A DNA stretch of 64,000 nt from an uncultured Ilumatobacter sp. (lineage in GTDB: Bacteria > Actinomycetota > Acidimicrobiia > Acidimicrobiales > Ilumatobacteraceae). The stretch spans positions 1-64,000 of the forward strand of contig CALCXK010000016.1 of assembly GCA_937905835.1 (NCBI GenBank), written 5' to 3'. The number at the start of each line of letters is the position of its first letter. The stretch's first letter is position 1. The notes under the pieces are model-generated. The model was not told where the DNA came from and searched no databases. It was given only the letters and a program-made list of their open reading frames with translations. Shown here piece by piece: positions 54,479 to 62,672 of the stretch. The position numbers and the translations under genes were made by a program.

Positions 54479-55378
54479 ATGCAACTGAAATTGTCCGCGC
54501 CTGTTGCCGATGCGATCGCCTCCGGGCGTGCCGTGGTGGCGCTCGAATCGACGATTTTCTCCAACCTCGGCTTGCCGTCTCCGGCGAACGCCGATGCGTT
54601 AGAGCGTTGCCTTGAAGCGATCTCAAGTCGTGGCGCAGTTCCGGCCGTGACAGCGGTGCTCGATGGCGTCGTGCGACTTGGGCTCGAAGCGGACGAACAG
54701 GAACGGATCCTCGGCATTGCCCGCAAGGCAGCCGAGCGTGATATTCCGGTTGCTGTCGGCCAACGCTGGGAGTTTGGAGCAACGACTGTCTCGGCCTCGG
54801 TGGCTATTGCTGCCGCAGCGGGTGTGACGGTGTTCGCCACGGGCGGTCTTGGTGGCGTACATCGCGGCGTCGAGGTGACTGGCGATGTGTCGGCGGATCT
54901 GGATGCCCTGGCTCGCCATCGCGTCGTTGCGGTGTCAGCCGGGGCCAAGGCGTTCCTCGACCTGCCGCGCACGCTCGAATACCTGGAAACGAGAGGCGTC
55001 CCGGTCCTTGGTTGGCGGCACGACTGGTTCCCGGCGTTCTACACCCGGTCGTCCGGGTTGCTGATTCCGCACCGGGTTGAGTCGGCTGATGAGGTCGCTC
55101 GGATCGCAGCGTCGCTCACTCGTCCGAATTCGGGGATGTTGCTCACCGTGCCGATCCCTGAAGCCGACGAACTCGATGGGAGCCATCTCGACGAGGTGTT
55201 GGCCGGAGCGCTCGCTGAGTGCGCGGCGCAGGGCATCACAGGTGCCGCCATCACGCCGTTCGTTCTCGGCCGAATTGGCGAGGCAACAGAAGGCCGGAGC
55301 ATTCCGGCGAACCTTTCCCTTGCTGAGAACAATGCGAAGGTTGCGGCCGACGTGGCGGTCGCGATCGCTGCCAGTTGA
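54479..55378 (+). CDS. psuG: Pseudouridine-5'-phosphate glycosidase
   Basis: PsuG splits pseudouridine 5'-phosphate into uracil and ribose-5-phosphate. The motifs ALESTIFSNLGLPSPAN (normally LESTxxxHGxPxPxN), PVAVGQRWEFGATTVSA, FATGGLGGVHRG and VSAGAKAFLDLPRTLE (with the catalytic-type Lys) are present, and the C-terminus ends NLSLAENNAKVAADVAVAIA. It has 299 aa from ATG 54479. No pseudouridine kinase (psuK) is adjacent, which is unusual. Confidence 0.92.
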   Translation: MQLKLSAPVADAIASGRAVVALESTIFSNLGLPSPANADALERCLEAISSRGAVPAVTAVLDGVVRLGLEADEQERILGIARKAAERDIPVAVGQRWEFGATTVSASVAIAAAAGVTVFATGGLGGVHRGVEVTGDVSADLDALARHRVVAVSAGAKAFLDLPRTLEYLETRGVPVLGWRHDWFPAFYTRSSGLLIPHRVESADEVARIAASLTRPNSGMLLTVPIPEADELDGSHLDEVLAGALAECAAQGITGAAITPFVLGRIGEATEGRSIPANLSLAENNAKVAADVAVAIAAS

Positions 55379-55398
55379 CCCTGCTCCCTGATTGATCG

Positions 55399-55986
55399 TC
55401 AGCGCCTGAGGCGCTGCTCGACGCGATCGAGGAACATCAACCGCTCTGATTCGGAGCATCGGTCGATGTTGTAGAGGGCGAGCCACGAGGTGCGGCACAG
55501 TGGATGGCACATGGCGCGCAAGCTGCGGGTGATTGTTCGTTTTCCGCCTTCGCCCTCCACCATGTTGATGTGCTTCGGCGATCCGTGGGTCGTCACAGCA
55601 ACGACTCTGCGGATGTTGCGGAGCCGCGGCGTCAGTCGGTTCGCTCCATCGGGGAGTTCCCAGGCGACTCCACTCGCCCAGACACGGTCGAACCATCCCT
55701 TGAGCATCGCGGGCTGCCCCGACCACCATGTTGGGTAGACGAGTACGAGGGTGTCGCACCACACGAGGTCCTCGGCATGGGTTGCAATCGATGGTTCGAC
55801 CCCCACATCGAGATGTGCGGCGTGCTCGTTGGCGTTCAGTTCAGGAGTAAAGCCCTCGCCGTAGAGATCGGTGAGGCGCACCTCAGCACCCGATGCTTCG
55901 AGGCCGGCCGCGACTCGATCGCGCGCAGCTGCAACGAACGACGTGGACGAGGGATGGCAATAGACCACGAGGGCTCGCCGTGTCAT
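55399..55986 (-). CDS. NAD(P)H-dependent oxidoreductase, flavodoxin-like fold (KefF/MdaB type)
   Basis: The 195-aa protein starts RRALVVYCHPSSTSFVAAA (FMN/FAD-binding first strand and loop), and has LVLVYPTWWSGQPAMLKGWF and AVTTHGSPK, the NQO1/KefF-like signatures. It probably reduces quinones or similar acceptors. It is the downstream member of a tandem pair with the next gene (10-nt gap), which shares the YPTWWSG-P-A-LKGW core. A 14-bp duplication spans the junction. Confidence 0.85.
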   Translation of the reverse strand: MTRRALVVYCHPSSTSFVAAARDRVAAGLEASGAEVRLTDLYGEGFTPELNANEHAAHLDVGVEPSIATHAEDLVWCDTLVLVYPTWWSGQPAMLKGWFDRVWASGVAWELPDGANRLTPRLRNIRRVVAVTTHGSPKHINMVEGEGGKRTITRSLRAMCHPLCRTSWLALYNIDRCSESERLMFLDRVEQRLRR

Positions 55987-56013
55987 CGCAGCTCCGTCAT
56001 CGCAGCTCTGTCA
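55984..56013 (-). repeat. Tandem duplication at a stop/start junction
   Basis: On the minus strand the last codons of the upstream oxidoreductase (ATGACAGAGCTGCGATGA) are followed at once by a near copy (ATGACGGAGCTGCGATGACA) whose final ATG starts the downstream gene. The 14-bp unit ATGAC(A/G)GAGCTGCG is repeated once with one change. Confidence 0.7.
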
Positions 56014-56590
56014 TCGACCGTTCGACCCGGGCAGCGAAATCGGCCCGCTGTTCGACGGTCGACGTGTCGATCGCGTACAGGCCGTGCCAGCGCTTCCGGA
56101 CGCCGAACCCGCAGCTCAAACGGAGTGCTCGCATGATCGTGCGCCGGCCGTTGTCGTTGACCACCCGAACGATGGACTTGGGTGATCCGTATGTAGAGAT
56201 TCCAACGAGGTGGCGAACGTTGGTGAGGCCGGGCCGGATCTTGCCCGTCCGCTCGTCGAATGTAAATCCCACTCCAGGCACCATCACTCGTTCCATCCAG
56301 CCTTTTAGGATCGCAGGTAGCCCACTCCACCAGGTCGGATAGATGAAAATCAACGCATCGACATTGCGGACCAGGTCGGCGGATGTCTGCACGAGTGGAT
56401 CGAGGATTGGTTTGTCGCCCGGATATGCCTTCCACTCGGCTTCGCTCATTGCTGCCCTGAAACCCTCGGCGTAGAGGTCGATGACGTCGACGCGGTGGCC
56501 GGCTATCTGAAGGCCATTGATGGCCCGTTGGGCAAGGGCGTGGGCGTAGCTGTCTGCACGGGGGTGCGCGAGAACAACGGCGGCATGCAC
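55997..56590 (-). CDS. NAD(P)H-dependent oxidoreductase, flavodoxin-like fold (paralog)
   Basis: The 197-aa protein starts HAAVVLAHPRADSYAHALAQ and has IFIYPTWWSGLPAILKGWME and GISTYGSPKSIV. It is paralogous to the gene that follows; the two probably arose by tandem duplication and diverged, perhaps forming a heteromer or covering different substrates (inference). It has no membrane segment, and no Kef-type potassium channel gene is adjacent. Confidence 0.85.
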   Translation of the reverse strand: MHAAVVLAHPRADSYAHALAQRAINGLQIAGHRVDVIDLYAEGFRAAMSEAEWKAYPGDKPILDPLVQTSADLVRNVDALIFIYPTWWSGLPAILKGWMERVMVPGVGFTFDERTGKIRPGLTNVRHLVGISTYGSPKSIVRVVNDNGRRTIMRALRLSCGFGVRKRWHGLYAIDTSTVEQRADFAARVERSMTELR

Positions 56591-56628
56591 GTTGTCATTG
56601 TTGCTGATGCCTGGGCATAACGCCGTAG

Positions 56629-57423
56629 TCAGTCGACAGCGGCCTCGTCACGGTCAGATCTCAGGGTGAGAAACTGAGTGCCAGCGACGAAGATGAGAAG
56701 AACGCCAAACATCATGTTTGACACCCCTGTACTGATGTCGTCGGCGATGATTCCGCCAGCGATTGCCGACAGCACGCCGCACCCACCAGCGACCGCTGCG
56801 ACCTTGAGGTCGACGTTGGCGTTGGCCCGATTGCGGAGGGTCCCCACGATCGACGTCGGCACGATGACGGCGACTGATGTGCCCTTGGCGATCAGGGGGA
56901 CCATGCCGAACAGCACCACCATCGCGGGCACCATGACGATCCCGCCGCCAATTCCGAGTAGCCCCGAAAGCGTGCCGGTGGCCAGGCCGATGAGCACCAG
57001 CAGCACGGCCGACCAGGCGGTCAGATTGTCGCGTCCTGTGGTCTCGGTGGCGAGGAACAGTCGGACAGCGGTCGCCAGCACGGTGACGATGAACAAGATG
57101 GTGATCGTGCGTTTCGGCAAGATCGTCAGCAGCTTGGTGCCGACGATTGCTCCGGTCACGGTGCCGATGGCCATCAACGGAGCAATCGCCCAGTCCACGT
57201 TGCCGTTGACGACGTAGGTGCTGAGGCTGGCGAGCGCAATCGGCAATGTCGCTGCGAGCGAGGTGCCGTGAGCAAGGCGCCGTTCAAGCTGGGCGACGAG
57301 GACGAGGCCGGGCACGATGATCAAACCGCCGCCGACCCCGAAGAGCCCGCCGAGCGCGCCCGCTGCGAGGCCGACGAGCGCGACGATGCGCAGGTTTGGC
57401 CTGGTCGTTGTCGACACTGCCAT
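56629..57423 (-). CDS. TSUP family (TauE/SafE) permease
   Basis: The 264-aa protein has about eight membrane helices in two related halves, each beginning with the family signature: AGALGGLFGVGGGLIIVPGL near the start and GTLSGLLGIGGGIVMVPAMV in the second half. TSUP proteins move sulfite, sulfonates or related organic acids. ATG 57423 is preferred over an in-frame start at 57531, which would add 36 polar residues and overlap the divergent gene. The substrate is unknown. Confidence 0.88.
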   Translation of the reverse strand: MAVSTTTRPNLRIVALVGLAAGALGGLFGVGGGLIIVPGLVLVAQLERRLAHGTSLAATLPIALASLSTYVVNGNVDWAIAPLMAIGTVTGAIVGTKLLTILPKRTITILFIVTVLATAVRLFLATETTGRDNLTAWSAVLLVLIGLATGTLSGLLGIGGGIVMVPAMVVLFGMVPLIAKGTSVAVIVPTSIVGTLRNRANANVDLKVAAVAGGCGVLSAIAGGIIADDISTGVSNMMFGVLLIFVAGTQFLTLRSDRDEAAVD

Positions 57424-57529
57424 GTTTGTCACCGGGGGCACACTAGGGGTTTGCCGAGCCCGCCCCATCGTTCCGCGCGACTGTTGGTCGTGGCCAAAAT
57501 TATTGACGTCGACGGCATTGGACCGGAGC

Positions 57530-58243
57530 ATGCCAAGAAGTTCGTCCGCGTGCTGCCGTCGCCCGACAAGGCGGCTGGCGCCAAGACGCCGCGAGTACCG
57601 GGTCCGCGCGTTCCGGTTGGCCTCTGACCGTGTGTTGATCCGCGGTGCCGTGCGTGATCAGAAGCCGCCGGGCTTGTACCTCCCGGAGGATCCCGAGCCG
57701 CTCACAATCCATCACATGCTGGTCGACCTTGAAGTGTCGTATCCGTCGATGGAGATCATGGCAGCCAACGTGCACATGGAGACACACCCGAATCTTGAGT
57801 GCACGCGGATCGAGCCGCACTACGGCAAGCTCGTCGGGCTGTCGATCTCGCGAGGATTCACCCACAGGGTCAGAGAGTTGTTCGGCGGGCCGCGTGCGTG
57901 CACGCACACCACTGCACTGCTCCAGGCGATGGCACCGGTTGCAATACAGTGCCTCTGGTCCATGCGAGCGTCCGACGCCCGCAAGCCCGGGGGAGCCGAC
58001 AGCGGCGTTCCCATGGAGCGTTCTGACATGTGGCAGATGAACCTCAACACGTGTCACGTGTGGGCCGAGGACTCCGACGTCGTTGCCAAGTACGCCGCTG
58101 GGGGGACCTTCGATCCGCCCGAATTCGCACGTGAACGGATGGTCGCACTCGGTATGTCGCTGAACGATGAGTCGAATTCGAGGGTGTCGATTGCCGCGGG
58201 ATCTGGCACACTAAGCGACGACATGGTGGTCATAGCTCAATAG
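57530..58243 (+). CDS. DUF2889 domain protein, 5' end uncertain and 3' end inside tRNA-His
   Basis: The core (YRVRAFRLASDRVLIRGAVR, then LTIHHMLVDLEVSYPSMEI, HYGKLVGLSISRGFTHRVRE and GPRACTHTTALLQAMAP) matches DUF2889 proteins, whose function is unknown. Good codon use in this frame begins only near 57580; upstream, another frame (GTG 57490 to TGA 57627) is the coding-like one, so the 5' end may be frameshifted. ATG 57530 or GTG 57632 are in-frame starts. The stop TAG (58241-58243) lies 19 nt inside the tRNA-His gene. Confidence 0.7.
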   Translation: MPRSSSACCRRPTRRLAPRRREYRVRAFRLASDRVLIRGAVRDQKPPGLYLPEDPEPLTIHHMLVDLEVSYPSMEIMAANVHMETHPNLECTRIEPHYGKLVGLSISRGFTHRVRELFGGPRACTHTTALLQAMAPVAIQCLWSMRASDARKPGGADSGVPMERSDMWQMNLNTCHVWAEDSDVVAKYAAGGTFDPPEFARERMVALGMSLNDESNSRVSIAAGSGTLSDDMVVIAQ

Positions 58244-58301
58244 GTAGAGCACCAGGTTGTGATCCTGGCGGTTGGGGGTTCAAGTCCCCTTGGCCACCCC
58301 A
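58225..58301 (+). tRNA. tRNA-His (GTG)
   Basis: The acceptor stem GTGGTCA/TGGCCAC (one G-U), D arm, anticodon stem CCAGG/CCTGG with loop TTGTGAT (anticodon GTG) and T arm GGGGG-TTCAAGT-CCCCT are all present. G-1 (58225) and discriminator C73 (58298), the His identity elements, are encoded, as is CCA (58299-58301). The 5' 19 nt overlap the end of the DUF2889 frame. Confidence 0.95.
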
Positions 58302-58360
58302 TTCGCGGGCATCGAGCGGGTGTCTGGCAAGAAATTGCTTGATACTCTCTCAGCCCGCTT

Positions 58361-58432
58361 GCTTCTCTAGCTCAATGGCAGAGCAGTTGACTCTTAATCA
58401 ATTGGTTCTGGGTTCGAATCCCAGGGGAAGCA
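58361..58432 (+). tRNA. tRNA-Lys (CTT)
   Basis: The acceptor stem GCTTCTC/GGGAAGC, anticodon stem GTTGA/TCAAT with loop CTCTTAA (anticodon CTT) and T arm CTGGG-TTCGAAT-CCCAG are complete; the discriminator is A (58432). CCA is not encoded. It lies 59 nt after tRNA-His on the same strand and is followed by a terminator. Confidence 0.95.
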
Positions 58433-58441
58433 CTACGAACT

Positions 58442-58486
58442 CAAGCCTCTGGCTGCGGAAGCGCAATCAGAGGCTTGTTTCGTTTT
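58442..58486 (+). terminator. Rho-independent terminator after tRNA-Lys
   Basis: CAAGCCTCTG (58442-58451) pairs with CAGAGGCTTG (58468-58477), a 10-bp stem, followed by TTTCGTTTTCT. It ends 9 nt after the tRNA and should serve the tRNA-His/Lys unit. Confidence 0.85.
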
Positions 58487-58570
58487 CTCGAGTGTTCCGG
58501 AAAGCAGGATCGTTTGGTTTGTGTCACCGAGGAGTTCGGGTGACGCCTCGAGATGGAAACGTGACGCCGC

Positions 58571-59380
58571 TCAGCGGGACCAAGCGTATTGTTCGCGGTT
58601 GCGGCCGACGCTGAGCGGAGTGCTGCGCTGTCGTCGCTGGCGCAGGCTCGTGGTTCCGAGCATGGTGGCCACGCCGATGCAGATCAAGATGATGCCGAAG
58701 AGCAGCGTGGTATTACGCGATTTGTTGGCCAGACGCGGGAAGACACCCATCCATGAGCTCTCCGACAACCCGGTGAGGGGCCCGACCGGCACCAGGTAGC
58801 CGAGGAGGATGACGCCGATCCCGGCGACGCCCAACCCGACAGCGAGGGCGTAGGTCAGTTCGCCCCGCTCTGGTCGTGTCAGGAAGCCGGCAATAAACAG
58901 CAGGAGTGCACCGGCAGCAGAGACGATCATTATCCAACGCGTCGCGGTGTTGATGAACGACAGTGATCCCACGATCGGGACGGGCAGGATCAGGTCGGGG
59001 GAGATGGCCGCGCGTTCGTCGCGTACGATCACGTATTGCTCAGCTGGTGTGATGACGACAGGTGCGTTGTTCTCGCCGATGAGACGGGCGTGGGCGTCGC
59101 TGACGAATCCGCCCATAAGTGCAGCGCCGGCGTTGAGGCGCGAGATCTGCTCGACGAATTCTTTGAGCTGGGCGGTGGAGACATTGAGTGGCGGGGCGTC
59201 AGCGCTGGCAATGAGGGTCGCGACGTCGCTACGGATGTAGGGGTCACCGAGGATCGCATAGGCCACGGAGGCGTCGGAAGAAGGTGAGAACGCCACGTGT
59301 TGGAACCACCACGTGCTGATCGAGACCGCCATCAGGACGCAAGAAACCAGGAGCAGGAATCCTGCGAGAGATCGACGCAT
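58571..59380 (-). CDS. Hypothetical polytopic membrane protein
   Basis: ATG 59380 gives 269 aa: an N-terminal membrane helix (SLAGFLLLVSCVLMAVSIS, residues 4-22), an extracytoplasmic region of about 120 residues, then three membrane helices (about 145-235), the last near LLFGIILICIGVATMLG, and a basic C-terminal tail. The external region (PYIRSDVATLIASADAP; LNAGAALMGGFVSDAHARLI) recalls membrane proteins of actinobacteria without known function. The longer frame upstream of ATG 59380 is intergenic. Confidence 0.75.
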   Translation of the reverse strand: MRRSLAGFLLLVSCVLMAVSISTWWFQHVAFSPSSDASVAYAILGDPYIRSDVATLIASADAPPLNVSTAQLKEFVEQISRLNAGAALMGGFVSDAHARLIGENNAPVVITPAEQYVIVRDERAAISPDLILPVPIVGSLSFINTATRWIMIVSAAGALLLFIAGFLTRPERGELTYALAVGLGVAGIGVILLGYLVPVGPLTGLSESSWMGVFPRLANKSRNTTLLFGIILICIGVATMLGTTSLRQRRQRSTPLSVGRNREQYAWSR

Positions 59381-59626
59381 GTGGAGAGTCTGGCAAACTT
59401 GGGACCCCTTGCACGACTGTTCGCTGGAATCAGTCACGCTGACAGTGAGACATGCCCCCGAAACATGATGTCGTGACTCGTTCTGGAGTGGTCCGCATGC
59501 TTGCTCGTGAAGCCATTCGAAGGTGTCAGCGCTACTCCTCGTGCTTGGTGTCGACCTCGATCTCTGACGTTCATCGGCGCCACGGGGATGCCCGCAATAT
59601 TTCTCGCCTGTTCGCCTCACTGGTAC
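59381..59626. other. Intergenic stretch upstream of the recA promoter, no gene recognised
   Basis: A 68-codon plus-strand frame (59452-59658) has no codon bias, no SD and runs through the recA promoter, so I do not accept it. The promoter of the divergent membrane-protein gene should lie here, but no clear pair of boxes is visible. Confidence 0.4.
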
Positions 59627-59656
59627 TTGCACGAACAGTCGTTCGTTTGTTACACT
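59627..59656 (+). promoter_or_regulatory. recA promoter with overlapping LexA (SOS) box
   Basis: TTGCAC (59627-59632) and TACACT (59651-59656) are separated by 18 nt and match -35 and -10 boxes. Between them CGAAC-AGTC-GTTCG (59632-59645) is a perfect match to the core of the actinobacterial/Gram-positive SOS box (CGAAC-N4-GTTCG). LexA bound there would block RNA polymerase. The predicted recA leader is about 190 nt. Confidence 0.85.
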
Positions 59657-59854
59657 GATGTCATTCCAACAACAAGTCGTCACTGAGTTCGTCATCGTGT
59701 TGCTCAGTCGCCGAGCAGGCGCAGCGGACAGCCCTTCGATCAACTCTGTGACACCCCATCCTTATGGTGGCAACCAACAAGTCATTCGGGCACCGTCAAT
59801 CGGCACCGAGCCCCGCGACCGCCGAGAACGGCACAACGAAAGAGAGACAGGACC

Positions 59855-60946
59855 ATGGCAGCAGGAACCAACAAGGAGCAAAATAAGGCTCTCGAGATAA
59901 CACTCGCTCAGATCGACAAGCAGTTCGGTGTTGGCGCTGTCATGAAGATGGGCGAACGCACCAACATGGCGATCGAGGTTGTATCGACAGGTGCGTTGGC
60001 GCTCGACCTTGCACTCGGAGTCGGGGGGCTGCCGCGTGGCCGCGTCACCGAGATCTTCGGGCCGGAGTCATCGGGCAAGTCGACGCTCGCCATGCACGTG
60101 GTCGCCGAAGCGCAGCGCAACGGTGGCGTGTGTGCCTACATCGATGCCGAGCACGCGATGGATCCGATCTATGCCGCGGCCATTGGCGTCGACGTCGATC
60201 AGCTGCTCATCTCGCAGCCGGATACCGGTGAGCAGGCGCTCGAGATCTGCGACATGCTGACCCGCTCCGGAGCGATCGACGTCATCGTGGTCGACTCGGT
60301 CGCCGCGCTGACGCCTCGTGCCGAGATCGAAGGCGAGATGGGCGACACGCACGTCGGTCTGCAGGCTCGTCTGATGAGCCAGGCGCTCCGCAAGCTCACT
60401 GGCAACCTGAGTAAGACCCAGACGATCTGTATCTTCATCAACCAGTTGCGCGAGAAGATTGGCGTCATGTTCGGTTCGCCCGAGACCACCCCCGGTGGCC
60501 GTGCACTCAAGTTTTACTCGTCGGTTCGTCTCGACATCCGTCGCATCGAAGCACTGAAGGACGGCACCGACATCGTCGGTAACCGCACCCGTGTCAAGGT
60601 CGTCAAGAACAAGGTGGCGCCGCCGTTCCGTCAGGCCGAGTTCGACATCATGTACGGCAAGGGCATCAGCCGTGAAGGCTCCCTCATCGATCTGTCGGTC
60701 GACTTGGCGATCGTCAAGAAGTCTGGCGCCTGGTTTACCTACGAAGGCGAGCAGCTTGGTCAGGGTCGTGAAAAGGCCAAGGATTATCTCCAGAGCAACC
60801 CCGAGATCATGATGGAGATCAGCGACAAGGTCCTCATTGCCAGCGGTCTGAAGAAAGACCCCAACGCTCCGGTCATCGTTGACGACGCCGACGCATCAGA
60901 GGATGCCTTCACCGCAGTCGACGATCAGCCGATCAGGCTCGACTGA
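59855..60946 (+). CDS. recA: Recombinase A
   Basis: RecA catalyses strand exchange and triggers LexA self-cleavage. Walker A is GPESSGKST (69-77); the signature [12 protein letters not shown] and the L1/L2 loop region ([26 protein letters not shown]) are present. It has 363 aa with an acidic C-terminus that modulates DNA binding. ATG 59855 is preceded by GAAAGAGAGACAGGA. No recX follows, unlike most actinobacteria; an efficient terminator does. Confidence 0.97.
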   Translation: MAAGTNKEQNKALEITLAQIDKQFGVGAVMKMGERTNMAIEVVSTGALALDLALGVGGLPRGRVTEIFGPESSGKSTLAMHVVAEAQRNGGVCAYIDAEHAMDPIYAAAIGVDVDQLLISQPDTGEQALEICDMLTRSGAIDVIVVDSVAALTPRAEIEGEMGDTHVGLQARLMSQALRKLTGNLSKTQTICIFINQLREKIGVMFGSPETTPGGRALKFYSSVRLDIRRIEALKDGTDIVGNRTRVKVVKNKVAPPFRQAEFDIMYGKGISREGSLIDLSVDLAIVKKSGAWFTYEGEQLGQGREKAKDYLQSNPEIMMEISDKVLIASGLKKDPNAPVIVDDADASEDAFTAVDDQPIRLD

Positions 60947-60963
60947 TCAACCCAGTTCCCACA

Positions 60964-61034
60964 TCATCGAGCGGCCGGATGGGCGGCACTGGTCGGGCCT
61001 GACCAATGCTCCATCCGGTCGCTCGATGACGTTT
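60964..61034 (+). terminator. Rho-independent terminator of recA
   Basis: TCATCGAGCGGCCGGATGG (60964-60982) pairs over 19 positions (one G-U) with CCATCCGGTCGCTCGATGA (61011-61029). A smaller TGGTC/GACCA helix sits in the loop, and CGTTTT follows. It is convergent with the amidohydrolase gene and may serve both directions. Confidence 0.88.
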
Positions 61035-61096
61035 TGAGGTCGTGATGTATCGGACGGGATCAGGCCGGAGCCGTTCCCGTCGGATGGCCATCGGTC

Positions 61097-62122
61097 TCAG
61101 ATCTTGATCGAGTACACGCGAGCAGCAGTTCCGGAGAACATTTCGTCCTGCTCGGCGTCGCTGAACTGTGCAGCGATCTTCTTGAGGCCGTTGTAGAGAA
61201 CCGGAAACGAGAGCGAGAAGCGGTCGACGGGGAAGTTGCTCTCGAACATGCAGCGCCCGGGTCCGAACGCCTCGATGGTGTGCAGGTAGTAGCGACCTTG
61301 CGCCTCGACGAATTCGGCGGACGTTGGGGGAGCGGCAGCAAGGTGATACCCGAAGCCGTTGTCAGGCATGGCAAGCCCGCCAATCTTGGCCACGACGTTG
61401 TCGCAGGCAGCGAGTGCCGTGATGTCGAGCTTCCACTGTTCGAAGATCTCGTCGCGCTTGCCTGCGTACTGGCCGACACCACATGGCGTACCAAAGTGGT
61501 CGAGCACCATCATCGTGTCGGGTGCGGCCTTGGCGAGTGACAGCATTTGGTGGTTCTGATGGTGGTAGTGCCAGGTGTCGTAGGTGAGGCCACGTTCGCC
61601 GAGCCGCTTGACGCCAGCGATGAAGGCAGGGTCTTCGAACTTGCCTTCGGAGTTGGCTGCCGGGATCATCATTGCTGCAGGTTCGGTGGCACGGGCGAGG
61701 GCGTCTCGGATGCCACGGAAGCGACCCTTGCCAGCTTCGACGTGCGCATCGAGAACTTCGTCGAGGTGTTCTGCATCGGCCAGATCGGTGTGGCCAACGA
61801 TTGCCGCGATTGGCGGGCTCGACGGCACCGTGGCAGCAAGATACTCGGTGCTCTCGACGACAAATGCAGTTTCACCGACCGGCTTCAGGTGGCGCGGGCC
61901 GTCGGTCAGATACGCCGAACTGCACTCCACGAAGATCGTGGCGACAACGTTGTGGCCGCTCGCCGTGTCGAACGCCAACTCGTTGGGGCCGTAGAGGAGC
62001 GCGCCGTCAGGCGGCCACAAATGATGGTGCGGATCGATGATCCGACGATCAGGATCGATGATCGGCTCAACGACCTGATCAAGCCATTCTTGGGTTCCGT
62101 GTGCGGGTGCGGCGTTGCTCAT
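61097..62122 (-). CDS. Amidohydrolase family (amidohydro-rel / amidohydrolase 2) metal-dependent hydrolase
   Basis: The 341-aa TIM-barrel protein has an N-terminal metal motif RIIDPHHHLWPP, a central LDHFGTPCGVGQYAG, a Trp/His-rich THxYDTW-type segment (GLTYDTWHYHHQNHQM) and the C-terminal MFESNFPVDRFS, all typical of the amidohydrolase-2 group (lactonases, decarboxylases). The ancestral DPHHHLW motif suggests a lactonase-like or 2-pyrone-dicarboxylate-lactonase-like enzyme. The substrate is not inferable. It has no neighbours in a catabolic operon. Confidence 0.85.
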   Translation of the reverse strand: MSNAAPAHGTQEWLDQVVEPIIDPDRRIIDPHHHLWPPDGALLYGPNELAFDTASGHNVVATIFVECSSAYLTDGPRHLKPVGETAFVVESTEYLAATVPSSPPIAAIVGHTDLADAEHLDEVLDAHVEAGKGRFRGIRDALARATEPAAMMIPAANSEGKFEDPAFIAGVKRLGERGLTYDTWHYHHQNHQMLSLAKAAPDTMMVLDHFGTPCGVGQYAGKRDEIFEQWKLDITALAACDNVVAKIGGLAMPDNGFGYHLAAAPPTSAEFVEAQGRYYLHTIEAFGPGRCMFESNFPVDRFSLSFPVLYNGLKKIAAQFSDAEQDEMFSGTAARVYSIKI

Positions 62123-62181
62123 TCCACCGTTTGTAGTCGCTCAGTGGACTCCGTCGTGATGCGGAGCGCACCGAGCAGCGG

Positions 62182-62625
62182 TCAGCTATTGAACGCGTAG
62201 GTGCCGTCAACGAACGGCTTGAAGATCATTAACACGAGGCTGGCCACCAGGGTCAGGTGGGTGATGCCAATGCCCATCGACATCTTTTTCTTGGCGTTAT
62301 CGGAGGTGTCGCTGATGGCCGGCCGGATGAGAAACCAGCTGACGGCGACGGTGCCGACCCAGAGTGTGATGGTGATCGTGATCCACCACATCTCGGCCAG
62401 AGCGAACTTGTTCACACCGGCCATGCCCATGCCGACAACCCACAGCAGGATCAGTGCGGGGAAAACAAGCTTCATATGCAGGGCGGCCATGGCGCTGGTT
62501 TCGCCGGCGCGCTGCAGACGCGGGTAGAGGAACAACGGGCCGAACGCGGCAACGATGCTCAGGACGTGAACGAAATAGAGGAGCTTGACGAGAGTCTGGC
62601 TCTCGTTGAGGAAGATGGCGAACAT
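62182..62625 (-). CDS. Small integral membrane protein (DUF2269-like)
   Basis: ATG 62625 gives 147 aa with four predicted membrane helices (about 13-33, 58-78, 85-107, 123-143). The N-terminal LLYFVHVLSIVAAFGPLFLY resembles the predicted integral membrane family DUF2269, which has no established function. It follows the same strand as the amidohydrolase (59-nt gap) and is divergent from miaB by 47 nt. Confidence 0.75.
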   Translation of the reverse strand: MFAIFLNESQTLVKLLYFVHVLSIVAAFGPLFLYPRLQRAGETSAMAALHMKLVFPALILLWVVGMGMAGVNKFALAEMWWITITITLWVGTVAVSWFLIRPAISDTSDNAKKKMSMGIGITHLTLVASLVLMIFKPFVDGTYAFNS

Positions 62626-62672
62626 GGGCGCAACGCTACCCGCTCGCAAGTTGGGTCGGTAGCCTGACGCTC

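Noticed and set aside
57490..57627. Separate 45-aa helix-hairpin-helix-like gene
   Set aside because: GIGPEHAKKF looks HhH-like, but the frame abuts the DUF2889 core and is more simply its displaced N-terminus; noted as a finding, not a gene.
59658..59900. 80-codon frame in the recA leader
   Set aside because: No codon bias, and it runs into recA in another frame; the region is better explained as the recA 5' UTR.
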